From Perkinsus olseni (Eukaryota > Perkinsozoa > Perkinsida > Perkinsidae): a stretch of 64,000 bases of DNA. The translations under genes and the position numbers were made by a program. Shown here piece by piece: positions 43,405 through 55,366 of the stretch; position 1 is the first letter of the stretch, and the number at the start of each line of letters is the position of its first letter. The notes under the pieces were generated by a model. The model had not been told where the DNA came from and ran no database searches. It saw nothing but the letters and a program-made list of their open reading frames with translations. The DNA lies in the NCBI GenBank assembly GCA_013115135.1, contig JABANP010000003.1, positions 124,001 through 188,000 of the forward strand. Direction: 5' to 3'.

Positions 43405-44879
43405 TCACATGATATCCTCTAGTTGCAGCTTCCCTTCATCATGCGGTTTGTCCTCTATAGCCAATTGGTCGAACTTTTCCTTCACGAACTGCCCGCGGTA
43501 CTTCACCCTTGAATTCGCGTAGTCACTCCGAGTCTTCCACTTATACCGCTCAACCCGTCTCCCATCTGGATTGAGCCCGAGCAACACCCTTCTGCAGCAG
43601 AGCAATATCACCATCGTCGAAAAGGAGCCCTACGATCCGCTACCTCTGTTCGAGCTTCACTCGGCACAGCCTCCGAGACAGGATCGTCTCGTACTGTAAA
43701 TGACTGACAACCAGCGGCGGAGCTTCCCCTCGAGTAAGGCATCTGATGGACGACAGTAGACCCTCGCAGACTCAAGACTACGGTACTCATGCAAAAGCTT
43801 AGCATGTGCATCGCTGAACTTCTCCACGTATAAGTTGCTGAGAAGGGGCGGGTAGCGGCCGTTGAAGGTCGTGTCCCCCCAGGAACGCTCGTCGGCTTTC
43901 GAAGCTGCAGGCGGCGTCGGGGGCGACGGCTGAGGTATGGTGGGCTTGTTGCGACATGTCGCCGGCATGCGGGAAGGGTTATCGCCAGACTTCCCAAGTA
44001 CGGGCTCCGCGAACAGCAAGCTGCGAGCGAAGATTCCGAAAGAGCTAAGCGCTGTTGGACAACACGAGCGGCGGTAACGGCGAAACGTAAGAGTCAGATG
44101 TCTTGCTGGTAGACCAGCCTCCGCATGTCGTCATCGAGCTTTCTGAGGAGAACCCCGTGATCACGCTCGAGGCGACCCAAGTAGAAAGGGGCCTCCCACT
44201 TGACTTGTCGTCTCAACTCTGATCCATTTCTCTTCCTGTCTTCCAAGTCTGCCTTGAGCGTCGCGAGTTTGGCCTGCTGTTCACTGTACTCGTGGAGCAC
44301 TTTGCTGAGCTGCTGCTTCATCTCATTCCCCCGACTGTTCCGCCTGTCAGCCCAGCCAGATGCCGAGAGCTCGACGGAAACTATTTCCGCACCTCGAGGG
44401 CCTTGGCCCTGAGCTCTGCAGCCTCTCGTTCACGCTGCTCCCGCAGGCGCATGAGGCCAGCCTGGAGTTGTGAATCCCTCGAAGCCTCCTCTTTCAACTC
44501 ATCCCGAGTTCTCCGTATGTCATCCTCAATAATGTGAATACCTCGCTCGATGACTCTGAGCAGGCACTGCGGCAACAACCGAAGTTGACAGAGTCATCGA
44601 AGCAGCATACCGGATTTCGCGCTCATACAGCTGATGCACCGAAGCGTGCAGCTCCTCCTCGGTCTCAGCTCTGCGTTCCCGCAGTATCTGCAACTCTAGA
44701 CGCTGATCCTCCAGCAGCTGCCGCCAGTGAGCATAATCGTTTGGTTCCTCGCCTGAGCACGGTCTCAGTCAGCATCGACAACTCAGTGCTGAGGCTCACC
44801 AGCGGCCCTTCAGCGTGAGCTCCATCAGAACTGCTTCCACCTTCTCGTCGTCACCGAGCTCCGACCACGAGCGCGACAT
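43405..44879 (-). CDS. Coiled-coil protein, unknown role
   Basis: The ATG at 44879 starts MSRSWSELGDDEKVEAVLME; short introns (about 45 nt) separate heptad-rich exons: EDQRLELQILRERRAETEEE, then IIEDDIRRTRDELKEEASRD, then KVLHEYSEQQAKLATLKADL. A Pro-rich stretch (IPQPSPPTPPA) and a helical part (YRSLESARVYCRPSDALLE) follow near 43.7-43.9 kb; a basic last exon ends EGKLQLEDIM before TGA at 43405. Joins in the 3' half are less certain. It lies about 100 nt downstream of the ZNRD2-like gene, on the same strand. No membrane helix or known domain. Confidence 0.6.
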
Positions 44880-44983
44880 CAAGAACCTCACAAACTGCGA
44901 GCACCAGAAAAGCGAAGCACCGCGCGCCACGAATTAACAACAGGTTCGTGTTCACACCACCAGGCTAGAAACTTGCTCTGTGT

Positions 44984-45627
44984 TCAGTGTTCGGTCATCT
45001 TCTCAATCAACTCAGAGCATTTCTCCATAGCCATCATAATGCGATCGATGGAATCCATATCAACTGCCTCGTCCAGCCTCTTTTAGCCGAAAGATACTCC
45101 ATCTTCCGCTCCAGCGCGTCTAACAAGGAAAAAGGATCAGCGTATAGACGGACGCATGACCGGGAGGGAGCGAGAAAAGTGCCCGTCCGATCGAGCGGGG
45201 TCAACTCACCAGCAGCCGTCTGCTTCCAACCAGTGCACTTCCTCTCGATCTCCTCTTTCTTAGGCTTGCTCTCTTCTACCCGTAGCTGCGACTCCCGCTG
45301 CTTCTTCTCGCCCTGTGCCGTTCTTCCGCTGCACTTCCTCTCACTGCAGTCTGTCCTCTTCTCGGTCACGCCGTTGGTGAGCTTCGGTGCCTGACGGGAG
45401 CAAAACGCTAGATGGGCCCTAGTGCTGAAACCCCTAAGTCATTCACAGTCCTAATAAGCCCAAATTACCCCATCAACCGGCCATTCAGAGTTGCATCCAA
45501 CACAGACCATCTTCACTCGATCCGGGCTCCGCAACAGCGGTATGCAGCATTGAGGGCACGAATCGCCAAGCATAGCCCAGCCCTTAAGCAGGTACTCGCC
45601 AATGGCTGCTGATGTGTCAGAGGGCAT
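44984..45627 (-). CDS. ZNRD2/SSSCA1-like zinc-ribbon protein
   Basis: The ATG at 45627 gives MPSDTSAAIGEYLLKGWAML, then a four-Cys zinc ribbon (GDSCPQCCIPLL ... MVCVGC), the autoantigen-p27 domain. An intron of about 80 nt leads to a Lys/Glu-rich middle (EESKPKKEEIERK), and another to a helical C-terminus (ALERKMEYLSAK ... DAVDMDSIDRIM-like, ending with TGA at 44984-44986), matching the two-part layout of human ZNRD2. Between LSAKR and the C-terminal helix the frame changes by one near 45088. ZNRD2 homologues are small proteins linked to microtubules and to membrane-traffic complexes in animals; the role here is inferred. Confidence 0.75.
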
Positions 45628-45770
45628 GCGTACAGGAGTATCCTTTGATAAGGTATGCAGATATCGACCACATAGCAGGCACTGTAAACTCAATGCAATT
45701 GTAATAACTCTGAAATGTGACAGCTAACAGGCTTAAAACTTCACCCAGCGAGTTCAGCGTTGAAGCAGCG

Positions 45771-47681
45771 TCAAGCACTCCTGTAGGCAATAATGACAAT
45801 GTTGAGGAATATGAACATCGCTAGGATAAGGATGCACTTCATCACACGGCTCGACCTGACACGAGGAATTACATCACAATAGCGAACCGTTCGGGACAAC
45901 CGATACTACCGTTGGGCTCTTTCAGCCTGCGTCAGCTGGACGTTGGCCTCTCTTGTCTGATCCACCGCGTGCTCCATGTTGTAGTCGATGCGATCTAGCA
46001 CCTATCGCTAGAGCCGTGCCAACCCCGTCAATAAGCGGCCTTCTTTCAGTACCGTTCCTTGGTCAATCACCAGCACCGCAAGCTCCTTGAAGATCTGATT
46101 CAGCTCAATTATTGATTGCGCAATCTTCCCTATTTCCTTCGACCGCTGAGTCGCATTGACCTCGAGCGCCTGCCAGGAATACTGTGGACCCGAGGAGGAG
46201 CGAGGATAGCGACCGGCAAGGATTGCAATCGTCGTCAGCAACCATCAGATTGAGCTGTGCACTGTCCAGTGACTGGACATGTAGAAATGTCATGGTAGAA
46301 CGCATGAACTGCTACTGAATGAAGGCCTCGGGAATAGACAGCCGTGGTCATCTCATGCTGATCGCCCCTCTTCCCAAAATCCGAGTATTACCTCTAATTC
46401 GAGAACCTGCTCATCATCGAATCCCGCATCATCGAGGACACCTTTCCCTCGGCCCTCACCATCCCCATCACCATCCCAAAGATTCACATTTTGCCTCTGT
46501 CGAACCTACCCATTGCGCTCAGAATAAAGTGCGCAACGTGAGTCGGTAAACCGCAGTATCAGGTTGAGTGCCAAGAGAGTATCACTGGCACTACCTCCTT
46601 CAAAAATTTTCCTTGCATGGACTTGAACTCACCGGACAACTCTTGCATTCGATTCGCCAATGCCCGAGCAGCGTTCTTCCTGAGACAATCAGGGCGACAA
46701 AAGATCAACAATTGAATGATGGAACAACCATGAGAACAACATTCACGACGAGAAACCGCCTTCAGGGTGAGACGAAATAGCTTTGCTGAGTTGGGATAGA
46801 AAGATTCTTTAGTTATCCGACCCGGCACAGCTGCACTTCGCGAACAGCGAATCAGCAAGGCATCACCAATACTACCGGCACTCTTCCATCTTTGAGTCTT
46901 CCCCCGGGGAGTCACGGACGAGATCCTTCAGTCGAATTTCGCACTTCCGAAACAGTTGGTTGACTGCGGTCGAAATTGCATCCAGCTGAGCAAATGAACA
47001 CACAAGGATGCGAGTGGGAAGTTCGTAAGCTCGTCCCTCTTCAACTCCCTCCAACTAACAGCCCTGGACGCAACGGGAATGCCATTGGTGAAGGAACCCT
47101 GGACTGACCCCAAAGCTACTACCTCTGCGTCTTGCAATGACTCAGACCCTGAGTGATCATCGAAAACTTTGAGTAGCCTCTTCTGCTGCACACTCCGCAA
47201 CTGCGATAGTCGTTCCTTTATTTGCGTGAGGTAGTCACTGATCTCCGTTTGGATGTCGAACCACTGAAGAATCAGCGCTAGAATCACCAGTATCATCCGG
47301 CGGAGGTCCCGCTTGGCGCGGTAGTACTTGAGGCGGCAAAGTCGCCATTTCGACATCCACGACCTCATGATTTGACGCGTTGGTTCCCGCCGAGGTCAAA
47401 AGATACCGATTGTGATTACTTGACTGCCTGCCGAGCCCCGAACTTGTTACTGAAAGTTTAAAATAGAGAGACAACCTAGCAGGCTCCCTCTATGCAAATA
47501 TGCACTCACCTGTCGACGAGGTGGATCGCGTCGTGCTCCCTCCAGAGTCTCCGAGAAGGGAATACCCCGCGAAACGATTCTTTCGGTGTTTGTGGTCGTT
47601 GCGATACTTGACGAAGAGGACTGTCAAGTTGCGGACTGGCCCGCAGTCCATCACGCAGGTACTGTCATTTGCTGGGGCCAT
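45771..47681 (-). CDS. STX16: Syntaxin-16/Tlg2-like Qa-SNARE
   Basis: A SNARE for endosome-to-trans-Golgi fusion. The ATG at 47681 precedes RNLTVLFVKYRN and FAGYSLLGD, the N-terminal Tlg2/syntaxin-16 type motif that in the family binds Vps45. The Habc region includes WFDIQTEISDYLTQIKERL and ALANRMQELSGEFKSMQ. The SNARE helix reads RSKEIGKIAQSIIELNQIFK, then QGTVL, and across an intron DRIDYNMEHAVDQT with LTQAERAQR. After a 54-nt intron a basic stretch and a C-terminal membrane anchor (MKCILILAMFIFLNIVIIAY) end with TGA at 45771-45773. The join near 47270 needs a one-base frame change or an unseen small intron. It pairs functionally with Rab6 in this window. Confidence 0.9.
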
Positions 47682-49109
47682 GAGAACTGCATTCGTCCGT
47701 AGCCATGCAACTTCAGGCTCAGAACGAAAATTCGAGAATGACTCTCATGAACCACGGGCATTCACTGAATCATCCATGTGACTCTCGGGTCGATTGTGGT
47801 CCGTTCTTCATCAGTCAGTCTCGGGTCGATCCCAGGGATGCTTGCAACGCTAGCGTCTAACTCGCCCCTTACTCGCACACCATCGGCGCAGATTCCAATT
47901 TTCAGGAGCCGAGACCAACGACGTGGAGAAACCATGAGAGCTCACAAGGGCCCAAGATTCCAAACTGTACAGTCAAAAATCCAAAAATCCAAGGGAGAGA
48001 AGCATCTTCAGGGATCTGGTTCACTTGGGAAACAGTTCGGGTTTCTGGTTGCCCTCGGTAACAGTTCCGGAAGTGGGTTGCCCGGTCGGCTTTCGGGAGG
48101 GGTTTCTGCCTTCACCCGCAATTAAGGCTTTTTTCTGTTGCCTTGGATTTCTCATTGGAGCTTCGCCTGATTTTACAAGTGGAAACGTAAATACACACGT
48201 CTGATACAGTAGATTATACGGATCACAAGTGGGACGTTTATCAAACTTAACCAGCTAACCTTTCAACTGCGGTATAGTTGGTCGCGAAATGGAAAATGAG
48301 AAGATCGCAATATGGTGTTCAGTGAGTGCAATCCGTGAAAGAAAACGCGATAGCGCGGAAAACATATTCAGAACTCCACGATAACGCGGTTTCGTTCACG
48401 AAATGTGTATCATTTGTTATATTACTGAAGACGCCATTGGCAGCCCTTGAACTTCACTTTGGCTCGGCGGGCGGCACACATGCTCAACTTGCGCGGCAGA
48501 TCGTGTGGTTGGCCTCGTGCAGTCAGATAGAGCCACCCTGCTCCCTACCCGATCTGATTAGTGTGGTTCTGTGGAAGTAATCCCCTAGCGGAAGAGTTCT
48601 AGCTACGACTGAGGCCCATCTTTGAATGCACTTCTTGGAGTGACTGAATAAGACGCAACACGCAATCCCACTACTCACACTCGCATACTTGGTGGTACTA
48701 CCACCGTGGTAGTTACTGGCCTATGCGTTGTGTAGTAGACAGATTCTGTCTGATTGACGTTCGATAGCCGACCGCGCAGTGAAATGGCTCTCTATACGTG
48801 GAAGCGGTGAAACAGCCCACAATGTATGCTGCACCCCACGGGAGAAAAAGGCCGGAGGACGCGGGAAAAGCGACTTCGGCGAGAAGTTCTATAGATATTT
48901 GCCGGCCTGGGAACATCACGGAAGATCGTTCTTTGAAACTACATGAAACAACCTGTTTCGAACACACAGTTGGGATGCGCATGATCAAGATCAGCGCGAA
49001 GAGGACGCAGCGTACGTCGTAGTACCCTAGCTTAGACACGCTGAAACCTCAGGGTTCACGGATTCTCTGCCCCCCCATGCAAACCCCGTCTGCGGTCGTT
49101 CCCGCGTAC
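47682..49109. other. Intergenic, no gene seen
   Basis: Short frames on both strands lack motifs and splice consistency. This should hold the syntaxin promoter at its left side. No RNA gene or large repeat was recognised. Confidence 0.45.
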
Positions 49110-49812
49110 TGGTCTGCGCTACAGTTACCATAAGCGACTCTATCTTGTCCGTTAAATCTGACGCGGATAACGTTGACGTTCGTCATCGGATGGAACTTCC
49201 TCACTAATTCGTCAAAAATGACAACTGCAGAAGCCCATGCAGAGTGTTGGCTGCTAGAGGAAACATCTCATTTGGTATGACTGGGATGTGGAGAGCTATC
49301 CATGCTGCTCATGAGAGCGGCACTTTGGTAGTGTCCTTAACTGGCAATAAGGGAGAGGCTCTCCCGGAGAGCATTCATCCAACAAGTTTCCTTGCTGGTT
49401 CGGAGGCGATCTTGGTATGTGTGTTGCCTTCATGTTCAAGCATAAGGATTTGAATGCGCTCAACCCCTCCTCAAACTGGGGCGAAAGAGTTGACGTCGCA
49501 GCGTATGGTACGAAATTCTATACTGGTCGTGACAAATACGGTAAGGCTCCTTATGGTACGGGCTCATCAATCGCGACTCCCACTGTGTCTGGTATATCAG
49601 CAATTTTATTATCCATGAGTGTGGAGCCGGATATGGTCAAGCGGCGGATAATGGCCAATACAGACCCTATCTACAGTTTCAAGTCGCAGGGAGAGCCTCA
49701 AACTCTAGGAGGTGGAGCTCTTGATGCTCTGGAAACTGTAAAGCACGCCATCAGTCGACTCCACCCAGAATCTCGCGCTCTACGTGGTATTGACCGTCTT
49801 GTTTCTGATTGA
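49110..49812 (+). pseudogene. Subtilase relic with internal deletions (copy F)
   Basis: Signal/propeptide sequence (ILSVKSDADNVDVRH) passes directly into GWNFLTNSS at about 49188, losing the rest of the propeptide and the catalytic-Asp part. A second loss between FGMTGM and WRAIHAAHES removes a further stretch. The His region (HGTKVCK in copy C) is garbled (AHAECWLLEE-like frame). The C-terminal half is well kept: NWGERVDVAAYGTK, the Ser motif GSSIATPTVSG and a normal stop at 49810-49812. A frame change occurs near 49400. Clearly non-functional. Confidence 0.88.
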
Positions 49813-50835
49813 GAACATGTTTCGTACACCCAGATTCCGCAGTACTCTTTCGATGTTCCACTACTCGTGCAGAGCGGGAAGTTACTCCTCGCATTACCAC
49901 GCATCGGGGGCGAAGCTCACACCGCCTCTATAGCCCTTCAAGTCTGCGACCACGAAATTTCGTTTTCTAATACCTGTTCTGATCATATCGGCAGCATGTC
50001 TGCTTAAGACTCGTTGCATCCATGAGAGTCAACTTGACTCGGTCAAGACCAATTCAGGTTTGTGGTGGCTTTGCGTTGACCAAGTCCAGAAGCAGAGTCC
50101 GCGTGATCGCTCGCGCTTTTGCCGAAACAAGACTGCAACCGATCCAGCTGCTAGATCGGAATCTGATGAAATCATTCCAGCTGGATTCCAGCATTGGAAA
50201 TTCGAGACCAACGAATTGGAACCAAGGTTTTTTTGGATTGCCTGATCCGCGGGGACCGCGGGTGTCCATATCTACCACTTCGCCAGACGGTCGGATAATG
50301 AAGAGCTGGCATTGAGTTTCTATCTTCGACAGCATTATTATCAACTAAGTCTGGTAGTGTACAGTGTCTACTCCTTTTCACGTACAAATCGTGAAAATTT
50401 ACGCAACTCACAGACTTCTCCGAGTATCGAGTTGAACCCTCAAGAGAATACGGAGTAAATGGATACTGAATCAATCATCAACATTCTCCAACCGTTGCCT
50501 GGCCCGAATTCATCCCTCCGAGCTGCGCCTTGAACAATGTGTGACTCTGCCCTGACATAGTGTTCGTACAACGAGCAGGGGTTGGCAACTGATGAGTACG
50601 AAATTCTCACTCATCAGTGTCAGAGCCAGCAACCAGGCAGTAGCCTGTGGTTGCTGCCAAGCAGTAATCAGCAGTCACAACTGTTCAGTAGCACAATAGA
50701 GTACTGTCGGCCTCTATACCCTGGGTCAACTCAGCAACTTCTAGTATCCTACCTCCGCAATGCAGAGGATTGATAGAGGCTTGGTGAGAAGCTAGCCGGG
50801 TCTCAGACTTCCGAGTCGCTGGTGACTCGTAGCTT

Positions 50836-51203
50836 TTGTATACCGGCCAAGTCACTCATCGTCCCTGCCAGATGTTCTTGTTCACCTTCCGAGATGACCC
50901 CGACAGAGGGGGGCGTTCTCACGACTCTTATGTCACATGTCTCAGAAGAGTGTTCAACGCACGAACACGGTCTAGTATACGCCCTCGTATTCGAGGTTGG
51001 CCCCCTCGGACGCAATTCAACTTCACCGATCAGTATTTCGGAAACTCGGCATCAAATGGAGCACGAGCGGTCCATACATGGTGCTTTCCCAAGGCGAGTT
51101 GGTTTTCGAGAGTTCCCGAGCGCCTTGGCAGAATGGAGGCATCGATCGGATACTTCGTCTTCATGGAACTGAGCGTTCGCAGCAATTGACACCAATGATA
51201 TGA
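50836..51203 (+). other. Possible decayed retroelement integrase piece
   Basis: A short frame (50997-51203) holds SVFRKLGIKWSTSGPY, similar in wording to the stretch between the second and third acidic residues of retroelement integrases. The overlapping frame gives SALAEWRHRSD downstream. No complete DDE motif, protease or RT was seen. This is a weak resemblance only. Confidence 0.25.
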
Positions 51204-51674
51204 TGTCACCCATTATGAAACTGCCGATCACCCCTTGTGGAGTTGCGATTCTCAGCGTACCTTGTGAACTACCGGACTGTACCGTCTCGATATTCGAGGG
51301 TCCTCGTTTAGGGCGTACGCAGAGACCTATCTCGGTGTCATGCTTGAAGCCGCCAAGTGGTTTCCTCATTAATCGCGAATGAAAAGCTAGGTGAACGAGG
51401 CGTTTCGGGTTGGACGAAACGATATGACCTGGCAAGGGGAGGAGACGTGGTAGACGTCACGCCGGTGCGAGACTGTCACAGCAAGAGACGCGACTGTGTC
51501 ATCACTTGTTCGCCGTCTCCTAGGAGCATATGATTGCTCAGCATGATCACGTTCTGAACACTCGTGACTGAATGAAGATGCCGCTCCGGCGGTCGATTCT
51601 GTCGATCCCCCCGTGACAGGGCCATCCTGACGTTGGTCGTTACCCTCGGTTCTTCAGGTTTCACGATTCTCCAT

Positions 51675-53014
51675 ATGCGCATCTCGTCCGCATTCGCCCT
51701 CGCCTCCCTGGTCGGTGCTGGGGCTCCTCCACGTGACACCATCGTATTCCTCAAGTCTGGTGACGATGCTGTCGACATTCGCGAGTTGCCCAAAATGCTG
51801 GAGGACATCGGTGAAACCCCCTGACGAGAAGTTTGCCTCTTTCCTGGAGACTGCTGAAATCACGTCCCTGAATTATGTCCATTCCCACGTGGTTCAGACT
51901 TCACCCTCTACCATCGACAGCGATGCTCTCTGCCACTTCGTCGCTACTGCCAGTCACAAACTTTCACTCCGCTATCAATGCGCAGAAGAAGGTTACGGCA
52001 AGGCTTACGGTTTGGACGAGGATCTCCACGTGAACGATTATGATGCTGGTCGCCAGAAGCACTTGAAGTGGATGGAAATGGGTGAAGTCTGGAAGCTCGC
52101 TGCTACCAAGTTTGTCCGCAAACCCAAGGTGGCCGTCATGGACTCCGGTATCAACTTTGCTATCCCTGACTTCGATCCCCTCTTTGAAGACCATCAGAAG
52201 CAGAGTGGTGGCTACTTGCAAGGGGGGTGGAATTTCTTCACCAATTCCCCCATCTTGACGCACAAGTACAATCATGGTACTCAGGTGTGCAAGATATTGG
52301 CCGCCAAATCAAACAACACGTTTGGTATCGCTGGAGTTGCTCCCGAAGTTTCTTTGGTGCCCCTACAGGTCATAGATGACAACGGAGTTGCTCCTCTATC
52401 TAAGCTCATGGCAGCTCTCAACATGGCCATCGATGTGAAAGTAGATATCGCTACAGTAGCGATAGGGTACAATCTAACCACAGCCCAACGTGGTTTGTTG
52501 TGGGAGGCTCTTCGAACTGTCCAACAGAATGGTATCCTGGTGGTTTCCGCAGCCGGCAATTCGCACGAAGATGCGTCCGCTATCCTGCCTTGTGGGTTCG
52601 GCGGTCCTCTAGGAATATGCGTGACATCCTTGATGGACAAGAAGAGTAGCAATGTTCTCAGTATCTTCTCAAACTTTGGCCAGACGGTTGATCTCGCAAC
52701 TTATGGTGTGAGGGTATTCTCCGGTCGGAAGGGCGATGTACGGGGCGGTAGGCCGAGAACCCTGACTGGTACGTCAGCCTCGACAGCGATAGCTGCGGGC
52801 ATCGCCGCTATCATGGTATCCATGGACGTTGAGCCGAGCATGGTGAAGTCACTGATGCTCGCAAGATACGACCCCGTTACCAGCAAGTACCCTATACGTC
52901 ATCCGCAGAAGATCAGAGGCGGAGCTAATCAATGCCCTCAAGACTGTCAAATACGCCATTCGCTGGCTGTCCTCGAGATCACGCGGGCTCCGCGGCAACG
53001 ACCGCCTCGCGTAG
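51675..53014 (+). CDS. Secreted subtilisin-like protease (copy G), two frame breaks
   Basis: The ATG at 51675 opens a signal peptide (MRISSAFALASLVGA) and propeptide (LPKMLEDIG). The frame changes in a CCCCC run at 51817-51821 and continues as a long open frame through the S8 domain: Asp in VAVMDSGINF, His in YNHGTQVCKILAAK, oxyanion Asn in VSAAGNSH, Ser in LTGTSASTAIAAG (Ser kept, usual Pro replaced by Ala). A second change at about 52924-52930 shifts the last 30 codons; the paralogous frame ends with TAG at 53012-53014. It has no Pro/Thr linker. Either a young pseudogene or a functional gene with two homopolymer-type errors. Confidence 0.83.
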
Positions 53015-54077
53015 AAGTGAGCGGGGTTTAAATCCTCGAATGCTGCAGTTTTTGAGTTCAGGACCATATCTCCACTGCTCGTTTAGAGCTTGGAGTCCCA
53101 ATGCTCAATAAGCTGCATCCAGATCAGATTTCTTGCCTTCACTCTTCACCCTCTGATTCCGACAGTTACTACATCCTATTCGTTTTTATCGGTGCCCACG
53201 GATTTACCGATGGAAAATCCGAAGTTTTTTCTCTGTAGGCGAAGTCAATAATTTAGCCTCCCTCAGTCGCCTCCCTCCATTTTTGCGGCGATACATCACT
53301 GCGGGAGTCTACTACCGGAACAGAGATTTTTTTCTTGGCGACTATTGATGAAATTGCGTTACTCTAGTTGAGCGACACCAGCTCGGTTCATCGTTCACGA
53401 ACATTCGAGGTTACAGAAGGCTAAACGAGGCTCGAACTGAACTGCCTTCTATCGACTAGCCATTTATCGTTTAATGAGAACAAAGTGGTATAGCTCCGTC
53501 GACTCACAGGTTGAATTGCAACTCCAGTGATACTGATAGCCACAGCGCCATTCGCTGATGGCCCGCAGCGCTTCGTCTGTTACGAGCCCTTGCTAGCTCT
53601 AGCTCTGTTACGCCCGGATACAGGGAGGTTAATTACGATGGAGAAAGCGATGTGGCATATAGTGAGAAGCTCTCGTCCTATCTGGCCTTCTATGCGTTAG
53701 TCCGGGTGAGGGCAGTTCAGCAGGTTGGTGACTCGGACAACTGAGCTTATGCAGCTCATCCACTAATGTAGAACAATGACACGCGAGTACACCGCGTGCT
53801 GGATACCGTATGGCGTGATATGACTGCACCGTGAAGCCTGTATCAACAGCGCTTCTAGGCGCAGTGGTTGATACTGCTACCCAAAATGGTGTCCCAACCT
53901 CAATCCGAGAGCGTCACTGCTCGATACAAGATGAGTGAGTTCAGTAGGTCTCCACAGCAGTCCTCGCATTAGCCCGGTCAAACCATTAACAAAGCCCCGT
54001 GCGATCTGGTATCGAACAGATAGTAGCCAGTTTCAATTGAGAAGCAATCACACATCATGCATGCGGCAGTACGAGAG
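53015..54077. other. Intergenic, no gene seen
   Basis: The first few hundred bases resemble the 3' flanks of the other subtilases only faintly (CTGCTCGTTTAGAGC against GCTCATACAGAGC). No coding frame or RNA gene was recognised beyond that. Confidence 0.45.
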
Positions 54078-54701
54078 TCACACCAAGGCGGCCACTATAC
54101 GAAACGATGATTGGATTGAAGTTGTCCAATTGTCATTCGAGCTCCACCCCGAAGAACCGACCGAGGCGAACAAGACCACGGTACACGGTATCTGCGCAAT
54201 CTTCCAACGTGTTCGGCACATGACGTTGGTACTGTCGTCGTCTGCCTCAACTCGCTGAAGCGCCATCTTCGTGTTCTCTCCCACATCTTCCGAAACCGAC
54301 GCCTTCCCCAGAATCATTTCGGGCGTAGTGACTCTATTTCGCAATGCATCGCGAGCTGCGACCAAAGCACGCTGCAGGTGAGGATGATCCCTTAGGACGC
54401 TCTGAGAGCACGACGACCTGGTTAGGGAACTCCGCCGGGGGTGAACTAGCAGCGACTGCGTTGCGGCGTTGAGCAGTCTCTGCTGCGAGATCTCCCAGTA
54501 ACCTACTTTGCAGCTGTCGCTGTGTTGTACGGAAGCCAGTAGGGTCTCCAGCAGTAACACGCAATGCTTGTACGTATCGGCGTGACCAGCATTCGCGCAC
54601 ATCACTTGCAGGACGAGTTCAGCAACTTCTTGTACTACCGCACCATCGACATCGAGGAGGTCCTCATCTGAGATGAGACTAGGGAACATCAACCGAGGCA
54701 T
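54078..54701 (-). CDS. Unrecognised helical protein
   Basis: The ATG at 54701 opens a 207-codon frame rich in Leu, Ala and Val with helix-forming stretches (EVAELVLQVMCANAGHAD; LLETLLASVQHSD; QRALVAARDALRN). It may contain a short intron near 54430-54465 (GTTCACC to AACCAG). The 3' end is uncertain. No known domain. The ordinary coding bias and lack of stops make it a likely gene or exon. Confidence 0.45.
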   Translation of the reverse strand: MPRLMFPSLISDEDLLDVDGAVVQEVAELVLQVMCANAGHADTYKHCVLLLETLLASVQHSDSCKVGYWEISQQRLLNAATQSLLVHPRRSSLTRSSCSQSVLRDHPHLQRALVAARDALRNRVTTPEMILGKASVSEDVGENTKMALQRVEADDDSTNVMCRTRWKIAQIPCTVVLFASVGSSGWSSNDNWTTSIQSSFRIVAALV

Positions 54702-55366
54702 GAAGTAGACACATCACATGTGAGAAAGGCTCACGAGTCGAGCAGTTGACCCACATGTCAACGACTAACTCCGTCACACATGCAGGCCGACGGCCGCCTC
54801 ACCGGTGTTGCAGTGACTGAAGAAGGCTTGTAGGGCCTGCATGCCCGCAAAACCACTCATTCTCTCTGGATGGTGCTTTTGTGATACCATCGAGAATGAC
54901 TCGGACAACGCCATTCTCGCGGAGGATTCTCATCCCCTGAAAAACGCTCGGGGTGGAACGCGGACGCATTCGCCCATCACGCGCGTGATAGTTAACTCAC
55001 CGTTGTTGAACACTGCGAGCAAACTCCCCAGCGGAGCGCGCTGAGCCCACCCTCCTACCCTGTGCAGCGCATCCCCGTCATCCAGGGTTTGCCACCGACC
55101 GCCCCTTTGAGTGGTATTGTACGAATCCGTATACGCAGAAGCAGGTATGAACGAATATATCAGAGTTCATGAAGTGCTGCTTCAAAGGCACGAGAAGGGC
55201 CCGCAGCATCAGTGTCGAGCAATAAGGCGATGGCGCACGAAGTTCAGGGTTTTCCGAAGAATCTGTATAGGGAATGAGTTCATGCCAAAGGTTCGCCTTC
55301 CTGCTACCTCTCCAAGCCTGGGTGATGATAACTGTGGTGAACCGCGTTGCCTGAGCCGCCAACCGC

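Noticed and set aside
45628..45693. Longer N-terminus for the ZNRD2-like protein
   Set aside because: The upstream frame has no ATG (it begins at TTG); the ATG at 45627 directly precedes the conserved domain.
47696..47708. CCGTAGCCAT, like the 5' part of the spliced leader
   Set aside because: The match is only about 10 nt, stops before the conserved TTGGCTCAAG, and lies just upstream of the syntaxin gene on the other strand.
51817..51821. CCCCC at the subtilase G frame change as a programmed frameshift signal like that of Perkinsus mitochondria
   Set aside because: That mechanism is known only for mitochondrial genes, and the other frame changes here share no common motif.
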